Notes under the pieces: model-generated
What the model was told of the DNA's origin: nothing
Database searches by the model: none
The model's input: the letters and a program-made list of their open reading frames with translations, nothing else
Shown here: positions 37,153 through 45,471 of the stretch, piece after piece
How the letters are laid out: each line of letters starts with the position of its first letter
Position numbering within the stretch: the stretch's first letter is position 1
Position numbers and translations under genes: made by a program
Assembly (NCBI RefSeq): GCF_000374805.1
Contig: NZ_KB895339.1
Location: 62,001 to 126,000 of the forward strand
Source of the DNA: Chitiniphilus shinanonensis DSM 23277
GTDB taxonomy: Bacteria > Pseudomonadota > Gammaproteobacteria > Burkholderiales > Chitinibacteraceae
DNA: 64,000 nucleotides
Reading direction: 5' to 3'

Positions 37153-38238
37153 TTAGGTTCTTTCCTCGCGAATCAGCCAGCGGCCACCGGATTTCTCCAG
37201 CACCAGCGTCTTGCCGGTGGTGCTGCTCAGGCGGTCGGACTTATAGCTCTGGCGGAACTTGACCACGGCCACGTCGTCGCCCTGGAAATCGACCTGCACA
37301 CCGCTGATCTTCACCTCGATGTACTTGGGCCCGACCACGCGGGGGCGGCGCTGCTCGGCCCAGTCGGCGAAGCGCTGGCCGCCCGGGGCGTCGAACTTGC
37401 GCGAATAGGCGGCGAGGTAGGCGTCGAAGTCGCGGCGCGACCATGCCTTGGCCCAGGCTTCGACCGCCTCGACCACCCGCTCGCGTTCGCGCTGCCGCGT
37501 ATCGGCCGGCACCGGGGTCGGCGTCGGAGTGGGCTGCGGGGTCGGCGTCGGGGTCACCACCGGCTTGGGCGTCGGCGTGGGTTTCGGCGTCGGCATCGGC
37601 TTCGGCGTGGGCAGCGGGGTCGGCTGCACCGTCGGGGCCGGCGCCTTGGTCGGCGCGGCGGCGCGGGTCGGGGTGGGGCGCGGCGCGGGCGTGGCGGCCT
37701 GGGCCACCTGCTGGCGCGGCAGCGGCTGGGCCAGCGCGCCGCCGCTGAACAGTTCGCGCACCAGCGTCAGCTTGGTCTGCACCTGGCGGTTCTGGCCTTC
37801 CAGTTGCAGCGCCTTGTCATAAGCCTGCGACGCGAGGCGGGCATACAGGTCGCCCAGGTTCTCGTGGGCGATGGCGTAGCTGGGGTTGGTCTGGATCGCC
37901 AATTGCAGCGCGGCGCGCGATTTGTCGAGCTGATTCTGTTGCGCGTACAACACAGCGAGGTTGTTGTAGGGCTCGGGCAGCTGCGGGTAGTCCTCGGACA
38001 GGCTGGTGAAGGCCTTGATCGCCTCGTTGGTGCGGCCCAGTTCGGTCAGCGCCAGCCCGCGCAGGAAGCGCACCTGCGCGTCCTTGGGGGTGCGGGTCAG
38101 ATAGCGGTCGGCGCGCTCCAGCGCGGCATTGAATTCTCGGGCCTGTACCAGGTGGCGGATGTCGTCGACCTCGCCGGCGCCGGCGGCGCCACAGGCAAGC
38201 AGGAGGACCAGAGGGAGCAGCGCTCTGCGAAAAATCAT
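37153..38238 (-). CDS. TPR protein with Thr/Pro linker and NTF2-like C-terminus
   Basis: 361 residues. A signal peptide (to about residue 21) is followed by TPR repeats (about 25-165), a long T/P/K linker (about 185-245) and a C-terminal domain of about 110 residues. That domain matches the end of the downstream L,D-transpeptidase in the spacing of AW..AW...D...YL..Y and F.Q.Y.SD.L...G.W.I. The protein is therefore exported and probably works at the cell wall with that enzyme. Stop and start codons of the two genes touch, so they are translationally coupled. Confidence 0.78.
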   Translation of the reverse strand: MIFRRALLPLVLLLACGAAGAGEVDDIRHLVQAREFNAALERADRYLTRTPKDAQVRFLRGLALTELGRTNEAIKAFTSLSEDYPQLPEPYNNLAVLYAQQNQLDKSRAALQLAIQTNPSYAIAHENLGDLYARLASQAYDKALQLEGQNRQVQTKLTLVRELFSGGALAQPLPRQQVAQAATPAPRPTPTRAAAPTKAPAPTVQPTPLPTPKPMPTPKPTPTPKPVVTPTPTPQPTPTPTPVPADTRQRERERVVEAVEAWAKAWSRRDFDAYLAAYSRKFDAPGGQRFADWAEQRRPRVVGPKYIEVKISGVQVDFQGDDVAVVKFRQSYKSDRLSSTTGKTLVLEKSGGRWLIREERT

Positions 38239-38358
38239 GGGTGGGCGGTTCCGTGTCTGGAAAGGATGCTGCGGTGCGACAACGCGGCTGGTGGCCCCGC
38301 TGTGCGCCCGTCATGCGTAAACTCGCGAATTCTAGCAAAACCGCGTTGAAACCGTGCC

Positions 38359-38706
38359 ATGAACCTGCCCCCAGGATTGATTTCCCCGCTGTTGTTGGTG
38401 GCCTCGAACATTTTTATGACGTTTGCGTGGTATGGCCACCTGAAAAACATGAGCGGCAAGGCCTGGTGGATGGCCGCGCTGGTGTCCTGGGGCATCGCTC
38501 TGTTCGAGTATCTGTTGCAGGTGCCGGCCAACCGCATCGGCTACAGCGTGTATTCGCTGGCACAGCTCAAGATCATGCAGGAAGTGATCACGCTGTCGGT
38601 GTTCCTGCCGTTCGCCATGTTCTACATGCACCAGCCGTTCAAGCTCGACTACCTGTGGGCGGGGTTGTGCCTGGTCGGGGCGGTGTACTTCATGTTCCGC
38701 GGCTGA
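38359..38706 (+). CDS. DMT-family membrane protein, DUF486
   Basis: 115 residues with four hydrophobic helices. FMTFAWYGHLKN, WGIALFEYLLQVPANRIGY and LKIMQEVITLSVF are typical of DUF486, a small branch of the drug/metabolite transporter superfamily, likely acting as a dimer. The transported substrate is unknown. Confidence 0.88.
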   Translation: MNLPPGLISPLLLVASNIFMTFAWYGHLKNMSGKAWWMAALVSWGIALFEYLLQVPANRIGYSVYSLAQLKIMQEVITLSVFLPFAMFYMHQPFKLDYLWAGLCLVGAVYFMFRG

Positions 38707-38794
38707 CCGTCCTACGCGCGGCCGCGCCGTCGTCCTATGGCTGACGGCGCACGACTTGGCGACACTGGAACCACCCAGTTCCCGGAGTGTTGCC

Positions 38795-38962
38795 ATGTCG
38801 CGACAACCGCAACCCCCGCGCCATCCCGCCGAGGCGCAGCGCGACCTCACCGAGACCGAACGCGCCGAACTCGCCAGCCGCGAGGCGCCGCTGGCCGAGC
38901 CGCCCCGGCAGGCCCCTTTCGAGCACGACACCGGCCGGCTGGCCGGCCCGCCCGCGCGCTGA
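38795..38962 (+). CDS. Small disordered hypothetical protein
   Basis: 55 residues, rich in P, E, R and A, with no hydrophobic core and no recognised domain. The ATG at 38795 has CGGAG nine bases upstream. It ends seven bases before the phosphatase gene, which suggests co-transcription. A small upstream leader function cannot be excluded. Confidence 0.5.
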   Translation: MSRQPQPPRHPAEAQRDLTETERAELASREAPLAEPPRQAPFEHDTGRLAGPPAR

Positions 38963-38969
38963 GATCGTC

Positions 38970-39740
38970 ATGGCGGAACAGAAGTGGCCCGACCGGCTGT
39001 GGCTGGTGCGCCACGGTCAGAGCGCCGGCAACGTGGCGCGCGACGCCGCCGAGGCGGCGAGCCTGCCCACCATCGACATCGCCGAGCGCGACATGGACGT
39101 GCCGTTGTCCGATCTCGGGCGGCGGCAGGCGTTGGCGCTGGGTGCCTGGTTCGGCCAGTTGCCGCCGGCCGAGCGGCCCAGCGTGGTGCTCGCCTCGCCG
39201 TACCTGCGGGCGATGCAGAGCGCGCAATTGCTGCTGGAAGGCGCCGGCATGGCCGAAAACGAACTGACGCTGCGGCACGACGAGCGCCTGCGCGAAAAGG
39301 AATTCGGCCTGACCGACCGCCTGACCAAGGCCGGCATCGCCTTGCGCTATCCCGAACTGGCAGCGCAACGCGCACACGTCGGCAAGTTCTACTTCCGCCC
39401 GCCGGGCGGCGAAAGCTGGTGCGACGTGATCCTGCGCCTGCGCAGCGTGCTGGAGATGGTGGTGCGCGAATACCGTCGCGAGCGGGTGCTGGTGGTCGGC
39501 CACCAGGTGATCGTCAACTGCTTCCGCTACCTGCTGGAACGCCTGGACGAACGGCAGATCCTCGACATCGACCGCCTGGCCGACGTGCCCAACTGCTCGG
39601 TCACCAGCTACCGCTTCGACCCGGCGCAGGGACGGCAGGGCAAACTGGTGCTCGACCAGGTGAATTTCGTCGCGCCGCTGGCCGAGGCGCATGCACCCAT
39701 CACCAGCGAGCCGGACGCGCCGGTCGCCGCCAAGCCATGA
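38970..39740 (+). CDS. Histidine phosphatase family protein (phosphoglycerate-mutase-like)
   Basis: 256 residues. The catalytic RHG motif is R14-H15-G16 in LVRHGQSAGN; the second active-site histidine is in VVGHQVIVN. Between them are SPYLRAMQSAQ and DERLREKEFG. This is branch 1 of the histidine phosphatases; the substrate is not evident. It overlaps nnrD by four bases (ATGA), suggesting coupled translation. Confidence 0.88.
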   Translation: MAEQKWPDRLWLVRHGQSAGNVARDAAEAASLPTIDIAERDMDVPLSDLGRRQALALGAWFGQLPPAERPSVVLASPYLRAMQSAQLLLEGAGMAENELTLRHDERLREKEFGLTDRLTKAGIALRYPELAAQRAHVGKFYFRPPGGESWCDVILRLRSVLEMVVREYRRERVLVVGHQVIVNCFRYLLERLDERQILDIDRLADVPNCSVTSYRFDPAQGRQGKLVLDQVNFVAPLAEAHAPITSEPDAPVAAKP

Positions 39741-40741
39741 ACGCGCGACTCAATCCCCTGGACGATGCCGCGCTGCTGCGCTGGCCGTTGCCGATGCCCG
39801 AGCCCGATGGCGACAAGGAGTCGCGCGGCCACGTGCTGGTGGTGGGCGGTTCGCCCGAGATGCCGGGCGCGGTGTTGCTGGCGGCGACCGCTGCGCTGCG
39901 CGCCGGCGCCGGCAAGTTGTCGGTGGCCACCGGGCGCAGTGTGGCGCCGCTGGTGGCGGCCACCTTGCCCGAATCCCGCGTGCTGGCGCTGCCCGAGACC
40001 ACCGCCGGCGGCCTGGCATTGGAAGGCGCCGCCCTGCTGGCGCCGTTGGCGCCCAAGCTCGACGCGATACTGATCGGCCCCGGCATGCAGGACGAAGCCG
40101 CCGCCGCGGCCTTCGTGCGCGCCGCCTTGCCCGGTCTGCCGGGCCTGCCGCTGGTGCTCGACGCCTGCGCCATGGCGGCGGTGCGCGACGAGATGCCGCC
40201 GCGCCCGGTATTGCTGACCCCGCACGCCGGCGAGATGGCGCACCTCACCGGCGTCGCCAAGCCCACCTTGCAGGCCGATCCGCTGTCGGCGGCACGGGTG
40301 GCGGCGGCCTGCTGGCAGGCGGTGGTGGCGCTCAAGGGTGCGGTGACCCATATCGCCTGCCCGGACGGCACGGCGTGGCGTCACGAAGGCGGCAACGTCG
40401 GGCTTGGCGTATCCGGCTCGGGCGATGTGCTGGCGGGCGTGATCGCGGGGCTGTTGGCCCGTGGCGCGGCGCTGGAGCAGGCGGCCGCGTGGGGCGTGGC
40501 GCTGCATGCGCGCGCCGGCGAGGCGCTGGCGAGGCGCTGGCGGCCAGGCTGGGGCCGCTCGGCTATCTGGCACGGGAAATCGCCGACGAGATCCCACGCC
40601 GCATGGCGATGTTCCAGCGTTAGGGCGATTCGCCCTGGCGCGATTCAGCGTTCCTCGGCGGTTTCGTGCCCGGTGCGCCGGGCCACCTGTTCCATCACGT
40701 CGTCCAGCTTATCGTGGGTGGCGGCGGCGATCTGTTCGTAG
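39737..40741 (+). CDS. nnrD: ADP-dependent NAD(P)H-hydrate dehydratase, frameshifted near the 3' end
   Basis: Repairs hydrated NADH and NADPH. GPGMQDEAAAAAF, LLTPHAGEMAHL and GVSGSGDVLAGVIAGLLARG are the YjeF C-terminal-domain signatures and all active-site parts are present. As sequenced, an 11-bp tandem duplication (40520-40541) shifts the frame after about residue 265. The natural tail, ending in EIPRRMAMFQR with a TAG at 40621-40623, is replaced by about 67 unrelated residues running into the opposite-strand gene and stopping at 40741. Removing one copy restores a protein of about 291 residues. No NnrE epimerase domain is fused. Activity of the shifted product is uncertain. Confidence 0.85.
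   Translation: MNARLNPLDDAALLRWPLPMPEPDGDKESRGHVLVVGGSPEMPGAVLLAATAALRAGAGKLSVATGRSVAPLVAATLPESRVLALPETTAGGLALEGAALLAPLAPKLDAILIGPGMQDEAAAAAFVRAALPGLPGLPLVLDACAMAAVRDEMPPRPVLLTPHAGEMAHLTGVAKPTLQADPLSAARVAAACWQAVVALKGAVTHIACPDGTAWRHEGGNVGLGVSGSGDVLAGVIAGLLARGAALEQAAAWGVALHARAGEALARRWRPGWGRSAIWHGKSPTRSHAAWRCSSVRAIRPGAIQRSSAVSCPVRRATCSITSSSLSWVAAAICS
40520..40541 (+). repeat. 11-bp perfect tandem duplication in nnrD
   Basis: GAGGCGCTGGC occurs twice in direct succession (40520-40530 and 40531-40541). As 11 is not a multiple of three, the second copy shifts the reading frame. Confidence 0.95.
40623..40637. terminator. Small hairpin at the native end of nnrD
   Basis: AGGGCG-ATT-CGCCCT begins at the stop codon of the unshifted nnrD frame. 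It has no T run. It lies between convergent genes and may slow or end transcription. Confidence 0.35.
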
Positions 40742-41079
40742 TGCTGCTTCAGGTCGGCCAGTTCGCGATCGTCCATCTCCTCGGCCCGGATCAGCTGGTT
40801 GCGCGCGCCATGCACCGCGCGGATCAGCTCGTCCAGCTTCAGCTGCAACGCCTGGGTGTCGCGGTTCTGCGAGTGCTGGATCAGGAACACCATCAGGAAG
40901 GTGACGATGGTGGTGCCGGTGTTGATGATCAGCTGCCAGGTATCGGAAAAGTGGAACACCGGCCCGCTCAGCAGCCACGTCCCCACCAGCAGCAGCGCCA
41001 GCAGGAACATGCCGGGGCTGCCGGCGGCGCAGGCGGCGCGCTGGGCGAAGCGGCTGAACAGGTGGGAAGTCGGGCGCAT
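40645..41079 (-). CDS. Low-affinity iron permease (Fet4-like) family protein
   Basis: 144 residues with two transmembrane helices (MFLLALLLVGTWLL and the following WQLIINTGTTIVTFLMVFLIQ), then a charged helical tail. IINTGTTIVTFLMVFLIQHSQNRD is the family signature (PF04120). Despite the name, bacterial members have no proven iron transport. It lies downstream of ligD on the same strand, 37 bases away. Confidence 0.85.
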   Translation of the reverse strand: MRPTSHLFSRFAQRAACAAGSPGMFLLALLLVGTWLLSGPVFHFSDTWQLIINTGTTIVTFLMVFLIQHSQNRDTQALQLKLDELIRAVHGARNQLIRAEEMDDRELADLKQHYEQIAAATHDKLDDVMEQVARRTGHETAEER

Positions 41080-41116
41080 GGCGGGTTCCTTGTCGTGGTG
41101 GATCGGCCGTGGTGGA

Positions 41117-43648
41117 TCAGCCGCGCCGGGCGGCGGCGTCGGCCAGGGTGCGGCGCATCGCGTCGGTCAGGCGGCGGCGCGCGTCGTGGTAATCGGCCCA
41201 GGGATCGGCGGTGTCGCGCAGCCGCGCGTCCAGGTTGCGCACGGTGAAGTCCGCCGACTGGATGCCTTGCTCCAGTTCCTCCCAGAACAGCGGGACGGCG
41301 ACCGGTGCGCCGGGGCGGGCGCGGGTGGAGAACGCGGCCACCGCGGTCGCGCCCAGCGCGTTGCGCAGGTAATCGATGAAGATCCTGCCGCCGCGCCGGT
41401 TCTTGGCGAGCTTGGTGGTGAAGCGCTGGGGGATCTCGGCCGCCAGGTGCTCGGCCACGCCGCGGGCGAATGCCTTGGCTTCGTCCCAGCCGGGGCCGCG
41501 GATCAGCGGCACTTCCACGTGCAAGCCCTTGCCGCCGGTTGTCTTGAGAAAACAGCGCAGGCCGAGATACTCCAGCAGCGCGCGGGTGAGTTGCGCGGCT
41601 TCCTTCACCTGCGCCCACGCCACGTCCGGCGCGGGGTCGAGGTCGAAGATCAGCCGGTCCGGCCGCTCGGGCGCATCGCCGCGTGCGCCCCAGGTGTGGA
41701 ATTCCATCACCCCGTACTGCACCAGCCCGATCAGCGCCGGCAGATCGTCGACCATCATGTAGGTGGCCGTGTCGCCGTCGCCGGTGGGCACGCTCACCGC
41801 CTGAACGCTGTCGGGCAGGGCGTCGCCCAGGTGTTTCTGGAAGAAGCAGCCATGCGCCGAGCCCTGCGGGCAGCGCACCAGCGACAACGGGCGGTTGCGC
41901 AGGTGCGGCAACAGGTGTCCCGCCACCCGCTCGTAGTAACGCGCGAGGTCGAGCTTGGTCAGTTCGCCTTCGGCGTAGACCACCCGCGACGGATGGGTGA
42001 TGGTCACCCCGGCGACCACTGCGTCCGCCTGCCGCGGCCCCTTGCTGCGTTGTTCCACCAGCTGCTGGCGCGCCGGCGCCTCGGGGGCCGGCGTGGCCTG
42101 GGGGCGCTCGCGGGTGATCGCGGCGGGCGGTTTGTCCTCGCGCAGGCCGATGAACGATGCCTGGCGCAGCAGCCCCTGTTCGGTCCAGTCGGCAAAGCGC
42201 ACCTCGGCCACCAGCGTGGGTTTCACCCAGTGCGCGCCCGCCGCTTCGCGGCCGCGCGGCGGTGCGTCGAACGCGGGCTTCTTCTGCTCCAGCGCTTTCA
42301 GCCGCGCGGTCAGGCTGGCGAGCGTGGCCTCGTTGAAGCCGGTGCCGACCCGCCCGGCATAGCGCAAGGCGCCGTCGGCATCGTGCACGCCCAGCAGCAG
42401 CGCGCCGAAGCCCTGGCGACTGCCGCTCGGGTCGGTATAGCCGCCGATCACGAATTCCTGGCGCTGGCTGCACTTCACCTTGAGCCAGTTGCGGGTGCGC
42501 GCCGGGCGATAGGGCGCGTCGGCACGCTTGAGCACCACGCCTTCCAGTCCGTGCAGGCAGGCATGGTGGAACACGTCGTCGAGCTGGCCGTCGAGGTGGT
42601 CGCTGTAGCGCAGCGGGCTGGCGTCGCCCACGTCGCGCAGCAGCCGTTGCAGCCGGCGCTTGCGCTCCCGCTGCGGCTGCTCGCGCTGGTCCTTGCCGTT
42701 CAGGTAGAGCAGGTCGAACAGGTAATAGACCAGGCGCGCGGGCGGGCCCTGGTCGGCGAAGGCGTTCTGCAATGCCTGGAAGCTGATGCGGCCCTGGCGG
42801 TCGATGGCGACCACTTCGCCGTCGAGCCAGCCATCGCGGGCGCCGAGCGCGGCCACGGCGCGGGCGATGCCGGGCATGCGACGGGTCCAGTCGTTGCCGT
42901 TGCGGCTGAACAGGGCGACCTGGCCGTCGCCGTCGATGCGCGCCAGGATGCGGTAGCCGTCGTATTTCACTTCGGCCAGCCAGCCGTCGCCGCCGGGCAC
43001 CTGGGCCACCAGGCTGGCCAGTTGCGGCTCGACCAGCACCGGCAACTCGGCGGCGCGGCTGCGTGGCGCGCGGCGGGGCCGCGGCTCGGATGCCTCGCTG
43101 GGCGGCGGCGCGAGCGCCTTGACGCTGTCCGGCCGCTGCTCGGTGATCTCGGCGTCGGGGCCGTGGCGCGCGGTGTCGTCGTCGGCCTTGATCAGCAGCC
43201 AGTTGTCCTGCTTGTCGTCGCGTGAGGCCATCCGTACCAGTGCCCATTCGCCGGACAGCTTTTCGCCGTGCAGGGTGAAGCGCAGATGCCCCTTGCGGTA
43301 GCCGGCCTCGGCGTCGCCATGCGGGGTCCAGGTGCCGCGATCCCACAGCAGCACGCTGCCGGCGCCGTACTGCCGGGCGGGGATGGTGCCCTCGAAGTCG
43401 CCGTAGTCCAGTGGGTGATCCTCGACATGGACGGCCAGCCGCTTGTCGTGCGGGTCCAGGCTGGGGCCCTTGGGCACGGCCCAGCTCTTGAGGGTGCCGC
43501 CCAGCTCCAGGCGGAAGTCGTAGTGCAGGCGCCGCGCCGCGTGCTTCTGGATGAAGAACGCCAGCGTGTCGCCGGATTCGGCCACGCTGCCGCGTGGCTC
43601 GGGGGTCTGGGTGAAATCGCGTTTGCGGTGGTAGCGCTCCAGGCTCAT
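41117..43648 (-). CDS. ligD: ATP-dependent DNA ligase LigD for non-homologous end joining
   Basis: 843 residues with three domains in the order phosphoesterase, ligase, polymerase. The phosphoesterase domain (about 1-160) has RRLHYDFRLE and HVEDHPLDYGDFEGTIP. The ligase domain (about 205-530) has the AMP-lysine K228 in EVKYDGYR. The polymerase domain (about 560-840) has LIFDLDPAPD as its metal site. It processes and seals double-strand breaks with Ku, whose gene lies 14 bases upstream. This domain order is that of Pseudomonas LigD. Confidence 0.96.
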   Translation of the reverse strand: MSLERYHRKRDFTQTPEPRGSVAESGDTLAFFIQKHAARRLHYDFRLELGGTLKSWAVPKGPSLDPHDKRLAVHVEDHPLDYGDFEGTIPARQYGAGSVLLWDRGTWTPHGDAEAGYRKGHLRFTLHGEKLSGEWALVRMASRDDKQDNWLLIKADDDTARHGPDAEITEQRPDSVKALAPPPSEASEPRPRRAPRSRAAELPVLVEPQLASLVAQVPGGDGWLAEVKYDGYRILARIDGDGQVALFSRNGNDWTRRMPGIARAVAALGARDGWLDGEVVAIDRQGRISFQALQNAFADQGPPARLVYYLFDLLYLNGKDQREQPQRERKRRLQRLLRDVGDASPLRYSDHLDGQLDDVFHHACLHGLEGVVLKRADAPYRPARTRNWLKVKCSQRQEFVIGGYTDPSGSRQGFGALLLGVHDADGALRYAGRVGTGFNEATLASLTARLKALEQKKPAFDAPPRGREAAGAHWVKPTLVAEVRFADWTEQGLLRQASFIGLREDKPPAAITRERPQATPAPEAPARQQLVEQRSKGPRQADAVVAGVTITHPSRVVYAEGELTKLDLARYYERVAGHLLPHLRNRPLSLVRCPQGSAHGCFFQKHLGDALPDSVQAVSVPTGDGDTATYMMVDDLPALIGLVQYGVMEFHTWGARGDAPERPDRLIFDLDPAPDVAWAQVKEAAQLTRALLEYLGLRCFLKTTGGKGLHVEVPLIRGPGWDEAKAFARGVAEHLAAEIPQRFTTKLAKNRRGGRIFIDYLRNALGATAVAAFSTRARPGAPVAVPLFWEELEQGIQSADFTVRNLDARLRDTADPWADYHDARRRLTDAMRRTLADAAARRG

Positions 43649-43662
43649 CGCGGCGCTCCCGG

Positions 43663-44532
43663 TCAGGCGCGCTTGCGGGCGCGGGCGGTGGAGGTCTTGG
43701 CCGGCGCCTTGCGCGCGGCGGACTTGGCGGGCTTGGCACTGTCGAGGCTGCGCTTGAGCAGCGCCATCAGATCGACCACGTTGTCGCCTGCTGGCGCGGC
43801 CTCATTGTCCTCGACCGGTGCGGCGATGGCGTGCACCTGCTTGCTGCGCACCTTGCGCTCGATCAGCGCCAGCACGTCGTCGCGATAACGGTCGCGATAC
43901 TGGGCGGGCTGCCTCGCCTCGCTCATGCTCTCCACCAGCGATAGCGCCATCTTCACTTCGCGCTCGGCGACACCGGCCGCCTCGAGGTCGCCCTCGGGCA
44001 ACGGTAGTTGGGCGCTGTCGCGCAATTCGTGGGCATAGCGCAGGGTGTCGAGCAGCAGCACGTCGCCCACCGGCATCAGCGCGGCCAGGTGCTGGCGGGT
44101 GCGGATCACCACCTGGCCGATGCCCACCTTGCCGGCGCGGCGCAACGTTTCGCGCAGCAGCGCGTAGACCTTGGCGCCGCCGCGGGTGGGGGCGAGGTAG
44201 TACGGCTGGTCGAAGTAGAGCGGTTCGATCTCGTCGGCGTCGACGAAGGCGATCAGGTCGACGGTCTGGGTGGCCTTGACGTTGGCCGACTTCAGCTCGT
44301 CGTCGCCCAGTACCACGTACTGGTCTTCCTCGTACTGGTAGCCCTTAACGATGTCGTCGCGCGGCACTTCCTCGCCGCTGTGCTTGTTGACGCGGCGATA
44401 GCCCACCGGCGCGAAGTCGCGCCGGTCCAGCAGCGTGAGGTCCAGCTCGTCGCGCTGTTCGGCGGGGAACAGCTCCACCGGGATATGGATCAGGCCGAAG
44501 CTGATCGCGCCCTTCCACAATGCGCGTGCCAT
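43663..44532 (-). CDS. ku: Non-homologous end-joining protein Ku
   Basis: 289-residue bacterial Ku that binds DNA ends as a homodimer and recruits LigD. MARALWKGAISFGLIHIPVEL is the universal N-terminus, and YYLAPTRGGAKVYALLRE belongs to the DNA-ring core. The C-terminus is lysine/arginine-rich (KPAKSAARKAPAKTSTARARKRA-type tail), as in other bacterial Ku proteins, and probably assists threading on DNA. The ATG at 44532 is chosen by the family N-terminus. It forms an operon with ligD. Confidence 0.96.
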   Translation of the reverse strand: MARALWKGAISFGLIHIPVELFPAEQRDELDLTLLDRRDFAPVGYRRVNKHSGEEVPRDDIVKGYQYEEDQYVVLGDDELKSANVKATQTVDLIAFVDADEIEPLYFDQPYYLAPTRGGAKVYALLRETLRRAGKVGIGQVVIRTRQHLAALMPVGDVLLLDTLRYAHELRDSAQLPLPEGDLEAAGVAEREVKMALSLVESMSEARQPAQYRDRYRDDVLALIERKVRSKQVHAIAAPVEDNEAAPAGDNVVDLMALLKRSLDSAKPAKSAARKAPAKTSTARARKRA

Positions 44533-44779
44533 GCAACGCTCCGTCGATGTCGTCGATGCAGGCTGTAGCAGCTTCCATGCCACGGCCGGCGGCGTGGCGA
44601 TGCCCAAGGGGCGCGGGCTGCGGCGGCGCGTGGGGCGATCCGGGCACGCCGCGCGGGGCAGTAGCTTTTACACCGCCTAGCGCAAACGCTGCCACGCGCG
44701 CTACCGGGTTTCGGCAATATCCGGTTGGGGGGATGTGTCTAGAATGGGAGGGTTTGTCCGCCTACCCGAGAACAGAATC

Positions 44780-45406
44780 ATGCAGATCACCGTCGTGTCG
44801 CACCCGCTGGTCCAACACAAGCTCGCGCTGCTGCGCGAGGAGGACGTCAGCACCAACAAGTTCCGCCTGCTGACCGAGGAGCTGGCCCGCCTGCTGGCCT
44901 ACGAGGCCACGCGCGATCTCAAGCTGGAGACCAGGACCATCCAGGGCTGGTGCGGCGAGGTGGAGGTGCAGAAGATCAAGGGCAAGAAGCTGACGGTGGT
45001 GCCGATCCTGCGCGCGGGCCTGGGCATGCTCAACGGCGTGCTCGATCTGGTGCCGTCGGCCAAGATCAGCGTGGTGGGCCTGGCGCGCAACGAAGAGACG
45101 CTGCAACCCGAGCCGTATTTCGAGAAGTTCGTCGGCAAGCTGGACGACCGGCTGGCGCTGATCATCGATCCGATGCTGGCCACCGGCGGCTCGATGGTCG
45201 CCACCATCGACATGCTCAAGCGCAAGGGCTGCCAGCAGATCAAGGCCATCGTCATGGTGGCGGCGCCCGAAGGCGTGAAGCTGGTGAACGAGCGGCACCC
45301 GGACGTGCAGATCTACGCCGCGTCGCTCGACAGCCACCTCAACGAGCAGGGCTACATCATCCCGGGGCTGGGCGACGCCGGCGACAAGATCTTCGGGACC
45401 AAGTGA
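44780..45406 (+). CDS. upp: Uracil phosphoribosyltransferase
   Basis: 208-residue salvage enzyme that makes UMP from uracil and [19 protein letters not shown], the substrate loop [10 protein letters not shown] and the PRPP-binding [11 protein letters not shown] are conserved. The ATG at 44780 fits the family length of 208. It precedes the uracil permease gene by 65 bases, so uptake and salvage are likely one operon. Confidence 0.97.
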   Translation: MQITVVSHPLVQHKLALLREEDVSTNKFRLLTEELARLLAYEATRDLKLETRTIQGWCGEVEVQKIKGKKLTVVPILRAGLGMLNGVLDLVPSAKISVVGLARNEETLQPEPYFEKFVGKLDDRLALIIDPMLATGGSMVATIDMLKRKGCQQIKAIVMVAAPEGVKLVNERHPDVQIYAASLDSHLNEQGYIIPGLGDAGDKIFGTK

Positions 45407-45471
45407 TCCCGCCGGTGCCGCAGGGGGCGGGGCCGGCAGCGATAAACAAAACCTAAACAAGGGGAGTCGAG

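Noticed and set aside
37500-37680. Regularly repeated GGCGTCGG-type DNA resembling a repeat array
   Set aside because: It encodes the T/P/K linker of the TPR protein; not CRISPR and no spacers of constant length.
40624-40741. Extra 39 codons at the end of nnrD as novel protein sequence
   Set aside because: They result from the 11-bp duplication and overlap the opposite-strand gene; not a genuine domain.
44615-44700. Possible small gene or RNA between ku and upp
   Set aside because: Only GC-rich sequence without ribosome site, promoter or stable terminator could be seen.
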